DNA of 64,000 bases, taken from positions 434,001-498,000 of the forward strand of contig NZ_FNEQ01000003.1 of the NCBI RefSeq assembly GCF_900100205.1. Reading direction: 5' to 3'. This DNA comes from Duganella sp. OV510. Lineage in GTDB: Bacteria > Pseudomonadota > Gammaproteobacteria > Burkholderiales > Burkholderiaceae_D. The notes under the pieces were generated by a model. That model was given only the letters and a program-made list of their open reading frames with translations, did not search any database and was not told the DNA's origin. The translations under genes and the position numbers were made by a program. This document shows, piece after piece, positions 47,685 to 56,888 of the stretch; the stretch's first letter is position 1; each line of letters begins with the position of its first letter.

Positions 47685-48623
47685 TCAGGACTGTAATTTG
47701 CGCTGGCGCTCTTCGCGCGGCGTGTTGCCGAATAGCGCGCCGAAGGCGGTCGAGAAGTGCGAGCCGGACGAAAAGCCGCACATCAGCCCCACTTGCACGA
47801 TCGAATGGTTGGTATCCAGCAATAGCTGGCGTGCCCGCTGCAGGCGCAGCTCCAGGTAGTAGCGCGACGGCAGGCTGCCCAGGTATTGCTTGAACAGCCG
47901 CTCCAGCTGGCGCCGCGACAGGCCGACCAGGTTGGCGATGTCGTCGGTCGACAGCGGTTCCTCGATATTGGTTTCCATCAGCGTCACCGCTTCCGACAGC
48001 CGTGGCTGCAAGGCGCCGAAGCGGGCCTGCAGCGCCATCCGCTGACGCTCTTCCGGCCCGCGCACGCGTTCGATGCACAGGCTTTCCTTGATGCTGGCCT
48101 GCACGCTGGCGCCGAACAGCTGCTCGATCAGCGTCAGCGCGAAGTCGATCGAGGCGGCGCCGCCGCAGCAGCTCAGGTGGCGCCCGTCCAGCTCGAACAG
48201 GTGCGGCGTCAGGATGGCGCGCTGGGTGATGTCCTCGGTATCGGCATACAAGGCCCACGGCAGCGCGATGCGCACGCCAGCCATCAGCCCGGCCTTGGCC
48301 AGCCACAGCACGCCAGCGCCGACGCCGCCCCAGTACTGCGCCGAACGGCAGCGCTCGATGACGGCGCGCGACTGCTCGGCCGGCAGCGGCGCCTGTTGTT
48401 CATCCGCCACCAGCAGGGCGATATCCCAGCCCGGCTGCGCCAGCACCACCTGCGCCGGCGTCATGGTTTGCAATTGCAGGGCTTCGCGTCCGACCTGCGC
48501 GGCGGCCAGCCGCAGCGGCTGCACCAGTCCGGCCCAGCTCAGCGCGTCCGCCTCGCCCGCGTTGATGAGCAACAGGCGCAAGGGCTGCTGCTGGGCGAGG
48601 CTGGAGAGATTGGCAAAGGACAT
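47685..48623 (-). CDS. argR: GlxA/AraC family regulator, ArgR-like
   Basis: A 312-residue regulator with an N-terminal DJ-1/PfpI-like (class I glutamine amidotransferase-like) sensory domain and a C-terminal AraC double helix-turn-helix (about residues 205-310, with LSRRQLERLFKQYLG and VGLMCGFSSGSHFS). The Pseudomonas ArgR that activates aru and gdhB has the same architecture and is unrelated to the E. coli ArgR repressor. Directly upstream of astC on the same strand with 128 bases between. Autoregulation and activation of the cluster by arginine are inferred from the operator-like site. Confidence 0.85.
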   Translation of the reverse strand: MSFANLSSLAQQQPLRLLLINAGEADALSWAGLVQPLRLAAAQVGREALQLQTMTPAQVVLAQPGWDIALLVADEQQAPLPAEQSRAVIERCRSAQYWGGVGAGVLWLAKAGLMAGVRIALPWALYADTEDITQRAILTPHLFELDGRHLSCCGGAASIDFALTLIEQLFGASVQASIKESLCIERVRGPEERQRMALQARFGALQPRLSEAVTLMETNIEEPLSTDDIANLVGLSRRQLERLFKQYLGSLPSRYYLELRLQRARQLLLDTNHSIVQVGLMCGFSSGSHFSTAFGALFGNTPREERQRKLQS

Positions 48624-48703
48624 CAGCGATTGTGGCTTTCTTGTAATTGCGCATAGTGTACCCCGGCGGAAAGCCTGATGCGAAGCGGCTATAATCTCGG
48701 ACT

Positions 48704-49165
48704 ATGGGTGAACGCTACTTGAAAAGCATCCGGCTGCTGGCCGAATGCATGCAAGCTTACGAACGGCTTTCCGGCGCATACGTGCGCCAGAGCGGCCTGA
48801 CGCACGCGCAGTTCGATATTATCGCCACGCTGGGCAACACGCCCGGCATGTCGTATAAAGAACTGGGCGACAAGACCTTGATCACCAAGGGCACGCTGAC
48901 CGGCGTGATCGAGCGGCTGGAGCAAAAAGGCCTGGTCGAGCGTCAGCGCAGCGACTGCGACAAGCGTTCTTTCTTTGTGCGGCTGACGCCGGAGGGCGAG
49001 CGGACATTTTGCACCGTGTTCCCGGAAGTCATCGCCCAAAGCGGCAAAGTGTTCAAGGATTACACCGAAGACGATTTCGCCAGGCTTGAAAAAACCCTGT
49101 CCGGCCTTAAAAATGTCATCATGGCCGGTCAGGCGGATAGCCCGTCCACCCGCGATTGCGATTAA
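48704..49165 (+). CDS. MarR family transcriptional regulator
   Basis: A 153-residue winged-helix regulator with the family's central region (about 50-105): SYKELGDKTLITKGTLTGVIERLEQKGLVERQRS, then DCDKRSFFVRLTPEG as the wing. It would act as a dimer. Divergent from argR, with 80 bases between starts. A small conserved-looking gene with TTG start follows 19 bases downstream. Ligand unknown. Confidence 0.92.
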   Translation: MGERYLKSIRLLAECMQAYERLSGAYVRQSGLTHAQFDIIATLGNTPGMSYKELGDKTLITKGTLTGVIERLEQKGLVERQRSDCDKRSFFVRLTPEGERTFCTVFPEVIAQSGKVFKDYTEDDFARLEKTLSGLKNVIMAGQADSPSTRDCD

Positions 49166-49184
49166 AAAAACCAAGGATACAGAT

Positions 49185-49466
49185 TTGAAAACCTCTCTGC
49201 TGGAAGGCATTAAGCCTGCCAAATTCGACAAACACATTATCGGCAACCTGCTGCTGGACGTTGCGCCTGCGGATGAAGTGCGCCAGGAAGCGCTGATTGT
49301 CGGCGTGCGCAACGCCGATGGCCAGATTTACCGCCTGATCGGCGCCTCCACCCACAACAGCTTCATGAATGCAGTCGAGGAATTGTTCGACCTCGGCCTG
49401 ACCGACGAGTTGCAGGAAACCGACGAGCCGGTAGAGGGCTGCGACGCCATCTTCAGCGAGCAATAA
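49185..49466 (+). CDS. small conserved-looking hypothetical protein with TTG start
   Basis: A 93-residue cytoplasmic protein beginning at a TTG (49185) with AAGGA seven bases before it. The frame is open to an ATG at 49086, but that lies inside the marR gene. It is acidic near the C-terminus (DELQETDEPVEGCD). It has an alternating pattern (NLLLDVAPADEVRQEALIVGVRN) but no family I recognise. Adjacent to and probably co-transcribed with the MarR gene. Confidence 0.65.
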   Translation: MKTSLLEGIKPAKFDKHIIGNLLLDVAPADEVRQEALIVGVRNADGQIYRLIGASTHNSFMNAVEELFDLGLTDELQETDEPVEGCDAIFSEQ

Positions 49467-49519
49467 CCAATTTGCCTGTTGGCGAAAAAAGACGCTGCAA
49501 AAAGTAATACCAGGAAAAG

Positions 49520-49547
49520 TTCCCATGAGAAATATTCCGGGTATAAT
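49520..49547 (+). promoter_or_regulatory. promoter of the HDOD gene
   Basis: A perfect TATAAT (49542-49547) lies 16 bases after TTCCCA (49520-49525, 4 of 6 to the -35 consensus). Transcription would begin near 49554, only about 2 bases before the ATG at 49556, and there is no Shine-Dalgarno. The transcript is probably leaderless. Confidence 0.5.
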
Positions 49548-49555
49548 TTTTTGCA

Positions 49556-50392
49556 ATGGACAGACTAGCCGCCTTCAAGCATATCGCTGCTCAAGCGAGC
49601 CGGGGAGAACTTACGTTCCCGGCCAACGTCAACGCCTCGCTGCGCCTGCAGCAGGCGTTGAATGATCCTGACTGCCACATCGAAGAGGCAGCCAGGCTGA
49701 TACAGGCAGACCCGTTGCTGGCCGCGCGTAGCGTCGCCATCGCCAACTCGGTCGCCTACAACCGTTCCCAGACTGAAATTTCGAGCGTGCGCGCGGCTGT
49801 GCAGCGCCTCGGCGTGCGCACCTTGCAGTCGCTGGTGGCGGCGCTGATCGTGCGCCAGATCGGCAGCCAGGTCAGCGATCCCCTGCTGTCCGCCAAGATC
49901 CACCAGTTGTGGGAGCATACTGCCCACGTGGCGGCGCTGTCGCAGGTGATCGCCCGCCGCGTCACCCACGTCGATCCGGATACCGCGCTGTTCGCCGGCA
50001 TCATGCACGAGGTGGCCGGTTTCTACATGTTGTCGCAGGCCGGCGCCTACCCGCAGGTGATGGAAGGCGAGCCGGAGGATTGGGTCGAGCATGGCGAGAT
50101 CGAGATCGGCCGTGGCGTGATGGCCCATCTGGGCGTGCCGGACGGCGTGGTCAAGGCGATCGAATCGATGTGGGTTGGGCTGCGCGCACTGCCGCCGGAA
50201 ACCATGGGCGACACGCTGCTGCTGGCCAACGACCTGTCACCGGTGCATTCGCCGCTGTACCAGCGCCCCGGCGCTACCACCTTGCAAGGCGCCCGCACCA
50301 TCGATTTCGTCGTCGGCGAAGGCACGCTGAACGCCATCATGAGCGAATCGGCGCATGAGGTGCAATCGCTGTACGCGGTGTTGATGCTATAA
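49556..50392 (+). CDS. HDOD domain protein
   Basis: A 278-residue cytoplasmic protein consisting mainly of an HDOD domain (about 15-215), which resembles an HD phosphohydrolase that has lost its metal residues. AIANSVAYNRSQTEISSVRAAV is the typical HDOD block. H and D residues of the HD motif are partly retained (FAGIMHEVAGF rather than LHDIG), so catalysis is doubtful. Such proteins act in signalling to chemotaxis, type II secretion or c-di-GMP networks. No effector domain is fused. The start may be used without a leader (see promoter). Confidence 0.88.
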   Translation: MDRLAAFKHIAAQASRGELTFPANVNASLRLQQALNDPDCHIEEAARLIQADPLLAARSVAIANSVAYNRSQTEISSVRAAVQRLGVRTLQSLVAALIVRQIGSQVSDPLLSAKIHQLWEHTAHVAALSQVIARRVTHVDPDTALFAGIMHEVAGFYMLSQAGAYPQVMEGEPEDWVEHGEIEIGRGVMAHLGVPDGVVKAIESMWVGLRALPPETMGDTLLLANDLSPVHSPLYQRPGATTLQGARTIDFVVGEGTLNAIMSESAHEVQSLYAVLML

Positions 50393-50416
50393 AAAAAAGC
50401 CCGCTGGGCAGCGGGC
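50391..50416 (-). terminator. rho-independent terminator of the WYL regulator gene
   Basis: Arms GCCCGCTG (50399-50406) and CAGCGGGC (50409-50416) with a 2-base loop, with A-run 50391-50398 on the plus strand (T-run on the minus strand). It lies 117 bases downstream of the minus-strand WYL gene and also at the end of the HDOD gene. Confidence 0.75.
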
Positions 50417-50532
50417 AAAGTCCAAAACTAGGGATCTCCTCCAGAGGAGACGAGCCCAGAATACTCCCCCCACCCACTTCCGCTCTGTGCGCTACTTCAC
50501 ATAACAGTGTTGTTTTTGCAATCACCTGGTGA

Positions 50533-51228
50533 TCAGGCATCTTCACGGATATTGTGTTCGGCGCGCCAGGTTTTCAACAGGTCGTGGCGGCGTGCCGGAT
50601 AGCGCTCGCCCAGCGACTCCACCGCAGCGATGCGGTCGATGCGGAAGTGACGGTACGCCGCGCGCAACTCGCACCACGCGGCCAGCAAGCGGCAACCTTC
50701 GAGAAAGGCCAGCGCGAACGGCCACACCACCCGTTGTGATGGCGTTCCATGCTCGTCGCGGTAGCACATGCGCAGCCGGTGCTGGTAGCGGATGGCTTCG
50801 CGCACCGGCCGCACGTGGATGTCGGTGGCGTCGTGCTGGTCCTGGCCGATCGGCACCCATAAGCTGGTTTCGGCCATATCGTCGCGCAAGTCTTTGGGCG
50901 TGGCGGCGGCGATCTTGGCGAGGGCATTGCTGGCGGCGGCGGACAGCGCCTCGTCGCCCTGACGGCGCACCCAGCGCGCGCCCAGCACCAGCGCCTCCAG
51001 CTCATCGGCACCAAACATCAGCGGCGGCAGGAAGAAGCCGGCCTTCAGCATGTAGCCGACGCCGGCCTCGCCCTCCAGCGGCGCGCCGAGGCCGGACAGG
51101 GTCTGGATGTCGCGGTAGATGGTGCGCTCGGAAACGCCCAGCTGCTCCGCCAGCCGCGCGGCAGTAACGGGACGGCGGTAGCCACGCATGGCGTCCATCA
51201 GCATGAACAGGCGGCCGGTACGGCTCAT
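50533..51228 (-). CDS. YafY/PafC-like WYL-domain transcriptional regulator
   Basis: A 231-residue regulator with an N-terminal helix-turn-helix (about 8-60, VTAARLAEQLGVSERTIYRDIQTL) and a C-terminal WYL domain (about 140-220) that senses a ligand or nucleic acid. The WYL signature is altered (WCELRAAYRHFRIDRI). Stand-alone, with no obvious target beside it. The downstream secF gene lies on the same strand but is separated by the gene's own upstream region. Confidence 0.9.
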   Translation of the reverse strand: MSRTGRLFMLMDAMRGYRRPVTAARLAEQLGVSERTIYRDIQTLSGLGAPLEGEAGVGYMLKAGFFLPPLMFGADELEALVLGARWVRRQGDEALSAAASNALAKIAAATPKDLRDDMAETSLWVPIGQDQHDATDIHVRPVREAIRYQHRLRMCYRDEHGTPSQRVVWPFALAFLEGCRLLAAWCELRAAYRHFRIDRIAAVESLGERYPARRHDLLKTWRAEHNIREDA

Positions 51229-51245
51229 GATTGGTCTCCCCTACG

Positions 51246-51271
51246 AAAAATCCCTCCGCGAGGGAGGGATT
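51246..51271 (-). terminator. rho-independent terminator of secF
   Basis: Arms AATCCCTCC (51249-51257) and GGAGGGATT (51263-51271). On the minus strand a T-run (51246-51250) follows. It lies 9 bases after the secF stop. Confidence 0.85.
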
Positions 51272-51279
51272 CTGGTGCT

Positions 51280-52302
51280 TCAGACGACTGCGCCGTCGGT
51301 TTCATCTTTCGGCTTGATCGGCTTGATCAGGTCTTCGCGCTTGACGCCCAGCCACATGGCGACGGCGGCGGCCACGAACACCGACGAGTAGATACCGAAG
51401 CAGATACCGATGGTCAGCGCCATGGCGAAGTAGTGCAGCGTCGGACCGCCCAGGAACAGCATCGACAGCACCATCATCTGCGTGCAGCCGTGGGTGATGA
51501 TGGTACGCGAGATGGTCGAGGTGATCGCATTGTCGATCACTTCATGCACGGTCGCCGAGCGCTGCTTGCGGAAGTTCTCGCGAATCCGGTCGAAGATAAC
51601 CACCGACTCATTGACCGAATAACCCAGCACCGCCAGGATGCCGGCCAGCACCGTCAGCGAGAATTCCCACTGGAAGAAGGCGAAGAAGCCGAGAATGATG
51701 ACCACGTCGTGCAGGTTGGCGATAATCGCCGCCACCGCATACTTCCACTCGAAGCGGATCGCCAGGTAGATCATCACGCCGATAATCACCATTACCAGCG
51801 CGTTCAGGCCGTTCTGGGTCAGCTCATCGCCGACCTGCGGGCCGACGAACTCCACTTTCTGCAGACCGACCAATTCGCCGCCGGCGGTGTCCGAGCACGA
51901 CTGCTTGACCACGTGCTCGCCCTTGGCGGTCACGGTGTCGATCTGCTGCAGGCTGCCGCTTTCGGCTTTGCACAGCGCGTCATACACCTTGGCCGATGCG
52001 TCCTTCGAGGTGACGCCCTTGATCACCGGCAGACGCAGCATAACGTCATGCGCGGTGCCAAAGCCGGTGGCTTCAGGCTGCTCGTAGCCGATGCTTTCCA
52101 GCGTGTGGCGAATCTTTTCCAGATTCGCCGCCTGCTTGTATTTCAGCTCCATCACGGTGCCGCCGGTGAACTCCACCGACAGGTGCAGGCCACGGTGCAG
52201 CAGGAAGAACACGGCTGCGACGAAGGTCAACGCCGAAACGACGTTGAACACCAGCGCGTGGCGCATGAACGGGATGTCTTTTTTAATGCGGAAAAATTCC
52301 AT
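51280..52302 (-). CDS. secF: protein translocase subunit SecF
   Basis: RND-like membrane protein that with SecD pulls proteins out of the Sec channel using the proton motive force. It is 340 residues with six membrane helices: one near residues 17-37, then five in 150-310. Between lies a periplasmic domain that begins at TGGTVMELKYKQA. FDRIRENFR is the conserved SecF motif near 240. It follows secD by 12 bases and has its own terminator. Confidence 0.96.
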   Translation of the reverse strand: MEFFRIKKDIPFMRHALVFNVVSALTFVAAVFFLLHRGLHLSVEFTGGTVMELKYKQAANLEKIRHTLESIGYEQPEATGFGTAHDVMLRLPVIKGVTSKDASAKVYDALCKAESGSLQQIDTVTAKGEHVVKQSCSDTAGGELVGLQKVEFVGPQVGDELTQNGLNALVMVIIGVMIYLAIRFEWKYAVAAIIANLHDVVIILGFFAFFQWEFSLTVLAGILAVLGYSVNESVVIFDRIRENFRKQRSATVHEVIDNAITSTISRTIITHGCTQMMVLSMLFLGGPTLHYFAMALTIGICFGIYSSVFVAAAVAMWLGVKREDLIKPIKPKDETDGAVV

Positions 52303-52314
52303 GTTCAGCCCCTG

Positions 52315-54183
52315 TTATTTCTGACCCGGTACCCAGACGGTACCGATGGCGATCGATTGCAGTTTCTTCTTGCGGCCATACCAGAGGTTGACCACACCGC
52401 GCGAGACAAACACGGCGGAGAACATCGAGGTCAGAATACCCAGCGTGTGCACCACGGCGAAGCCACGGATCGGGCCGGAACCGAACACCCACAGCGCCAC
52501 ACCGACGATCAGCGTGGTGACGTTGGAGTCGATAATGGTGGCCCAGGCGCGGTCGAAGCCGGCGGAAATCGCCTGCTGCGGCGAGGCGCCGGCGCGCAGT
52601 TCTTCGCGCACCCGCTCGTTAATCAGCACGTTCGAGTCAATCGCCATACCCAGCGCCAGCGCGATAGCGGCCATGCCCGGCAAGGTCAGCGTGACCTGCA
52701 TCAGCGACAGGATGGCCAGCAGGAACAGCAGGTTGCAGGCCAGCGCAAACACGCTGAAGAAGCCGAACATCATGTAGTAGATGATCATGAAGATCGCGAT
52801 CGCGGCAAAGCCGTACATGGTCGAGTGAATACCCTTGTTGATATTCTCCGCACCCAGCGCAGGGCCGATGGTGCGTTCTTCGATCACGTCCATCGGCGCC
52901 GACAGCGCGCCGGAGCGCAGCAGCAGCGCCAGCTCGGTCGAGTTTTCCATGCTGCCCATGCCGGTGATCTGGAAGCTGCTGCCCAGTTCCTGCTGGATGG
53001 TGGCCACCGACAGCACTTCGCCCGGCTTGCCCTTTTTCTCGAACAGCACGATGGCCATGCGCTTGCCGACGCGCTCACGGGTGGCGTCACGCATGCGGCG
53101 GCCGCCGTCGCCGTTCAGGTCGATGCTGACGGCTGGCTGGTTGTTCTGGTCCGAACGGGCGATGGCGCTGGAGATGTAATCGCCAGTCAGCACCACGTCC
53201 TTGCTCAGGATGACCGGCACGCCTTTGCCGACGGTGAACAGCTCCGAGTTGAACGGCACAGCAGCCGACAGTTCGGTGCCTGGCGTGACCGACTCGTCGA
53301 CCATGCGCACTTCCAGCGTCGCGGTACGGCCGATCACGGCGCGCGCACGCGCCACGTCCTGCACGCCTGGCAGCTGGACCACGATGCGGTCCGGGCCCTG
53401 CTGCTGGATGATCGGTTCCGCCACGCCCAGTTCGTTGACGCGCTTCGACAGCGTCGAGATATTCTGTTTGACGCCGTCATCGATGGTTTGCTTCAGCGCG
53501 GCCGGTTTCAGGCTCATCACCGTTTTCAGCTCGCTGCCGTCGCCGGAGTCGGTGAACTGCAGGTCGGCCATGGTGGCGTTCAGCACATCCTTGGCTTTCT
53601 GGCGGGTGGCGTCGTCGCGGAACTTGATTTCCACGGTATTGCCGACTTTCTCGATGCCGGCGTGGCGCACGTTCTTGTCGCGCAGCGACACGCGGGCGGC
53701 GGTCTGCATGCCCTGTACGCGCTTGGTCAGCACGCCTTCCGCATCCACCTGCATCAGGAAGTGCACACCGCCGCGCAAGTCGAGGCCGAGGTACATCGGC
53801 AGCGCGTGCAGGCGTTGCATCCACTTCGGCGTATCCGCCTGCAAGTTCAGTGCCACCAGATAGGTAGGATCTTCAGCGTCGGTGTTCAGGCCTTTTTCCA
53901 GCACCGACTTGGCGTGGAACTGGGTGTCCGGCGTATCGAAGCGCACGCGCACCGAGGCGTAGTTGCCGGTGCCGTCATAGGCGATGCCATTGTTGGCGAT
54001 GCCGGCTTTGGCCAGCACGTCGGCTACCTTGGCGGTCATGTCCGAGGTCATCTTGACCGTCGACTTACCACTGGTCACCTGCACTGCCGGCGATTCGCCG
54101 AAATAATTGGGCACGGTGTACAGCGCGCCCAGCAGGATGGCGACGGCGATAAGGATGTATTTCCAGACTGGATAACGATTCAT
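52315..54183 (-). CDS. secD: protein translocase subunit SecD
   Basis: Large partner of SecF, 622 residues. It has helix 1 at the N-terminus, a long periplasmic head domain (about 35-445), then five helices in 455-605. LGLDLRGGVHFLMQVD is the canonical SecD segment near 110, and DSNVLINERVREELRAG the conserved loop. The gene starts 59 bases after yajC, and a hairpin in that gap may reduce transcription of secDF relative to yajC. Operon queA-tgt-yajC-secD-secF. Confidence 0.97.
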   Translation of the reverse strand: MNRYPVWKYILIAVAILLGALYTVPNYFGESPAVQVTSGKSTVKMTSDMTAKVADVLAKAGIANNGIAYDGTGNYASVRVRFDTPDTQFHAKSVLEKGLNTDAEDPTYLVALNLQADTPKWMQRLHALPMYLGLDLRGGVHFLMQVDAEGVLTKRVQGMQTAARVSLRDKNVRHAGIEKVGNTVEIKFRDDATRQKAKDVLNATMADLQFTDSGDGSELKTVMSLKPAALKQTIDDGVKQNISTLSKRVNELGVAEPIIQQQGPDRIVVQLPGVQDVARARAVIGRTATLEVRMVDESVTPGTELSAAVPFNSELFTVGKGVPVILSKDVVLTGDYISSAIARSDQNNQPAVSIDLNGDGGRRMRDATRERVGKRMAIVLFEKKGKPGEVLSVATIQQELGSSFQITGMGSMENSTELALLLRSGALSAPMDVIEERTIGPALGAENINKGIHSTMYGFAAIAIFMIIYYMMFGFFSVFALACNLLFLLAILSLMQVTLTLPGMAAIALALGMAIDSNVLINERVREELRAGASPQQAISAGFDRAWATIIDSNVTTLIVGVALWVFGSGPIRGFAVVHTLGILTSMFSAVFVSRGVVNLWYGRKKKLQSIAIGTVWVPGQK

Positions 54184-54210
54184 ATAGCTCTAACGTTCAA
54201 TGTAGACGTC

Positions 54211-54234
54211 AAAAGGCCCGCGCAAGCGCGGGCC
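54211..54234 (-). terminator. hairpin between yajC and secD (possible attenuator)
   Basis: GGCCCGCGC and GCGCGGGCC, 54215-54234, with a 2-base loop. On the minus strand it is followed by TTTT (54211-54214). This is a weak intrinsic terminator in the middle of the operon, after yajC and before secD. Confidence 0.6.
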
Positions 54235-54242
54235 CATGAGAA

Positions 54243-54578
54243 TTACAGGCTTTTCAGCGTGCCGTTCGGCAGCACCGTGGTGATCGCGTTCTTCTGCACC
54301 ACCAGTTCCGCGCCGCTGGAGACTTCCAGGGTCACGTAAGCGTCGGAGATCTTGCTGATCTTGCCCAGCACGCCGCCGGCGGTAACGACTTCAGCGCCCT
54401 TGGTCAGCGCTTCCATCATGGCCTTTTGTTCCTTGGCGCGCTTCTGCTGAGGACGAATCATCAGGAAGTACATGGCCACGAACATCAGAATCAGGAAACC
54501 ATACTGGCCCAGGAAGCCGGTCGAGCCCAGCACGTCGGTGGTGGATTGGGCGTAAGCGTTGGAAATGAAGAAGGACAC
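54243..54578 (-). CDS. yajC: preprotein translocase subunit YajC
   Basis: Small membrane protein that joins SecDF. It is 111 residues with one helix near residues 22-40 (GFLILMFVAMYFLMIRPQQKR, the family signature) and a cytoplasmic beta-rich tail. The Gly-Ala-rich N-terminus (YAQSTTDVLGS) lies on the periplasmic side. It lies between tgt (72 bases) and secD. Confidence 0.95.
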   Translation of the reverse strand: MSFFISNAYAQSTTDVLGSTGFLGQYGFLILMFVAMYFLMIRPQQKRAKEQKAMMEALTKGAEVVTAGGVLGKISKISDAYVTLEVSSGAELVVQKNAITTVLPNGTLKSL

Positions 54579-54650
54579 TGGTGACTCCGATATCTATAGT
54601 TTAAAAAACAGCGCTGTATTCTAGCACTGGCCGCAAGGCATGAAAGACTT

Positions 54651-56818
<2,168 letters not shown>

Positions 56819-56830
56819 TTGCGGACTCTG

Positions 56831-56858
56831 TTAACAAAAATACGGTAGGCCTTACAAT
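56831..56858 (+). promoter_or_regulatory. predicted recG promoter
   Basis: TTAACA (56831-56836) and TACAAT (56853-56858), each 5 of 6 to consensus, are spaced 16 bases. It lies 31 bases before the recG ATG, in the divergent gap with queA. Confidence 0.55.
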
Positions 56859-56888
56859 ATCGGCGGCCAACCCTCTATTTTACGCCAT

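Noticed and set aside
51433..54339. Plus-strand open frame (968 codons) opposite secF and secD
   Set aside because: It spans two real genes and their gap on the other strand, and the composition is dominated by His, Arg, Gln and Asp as expected for antisense.
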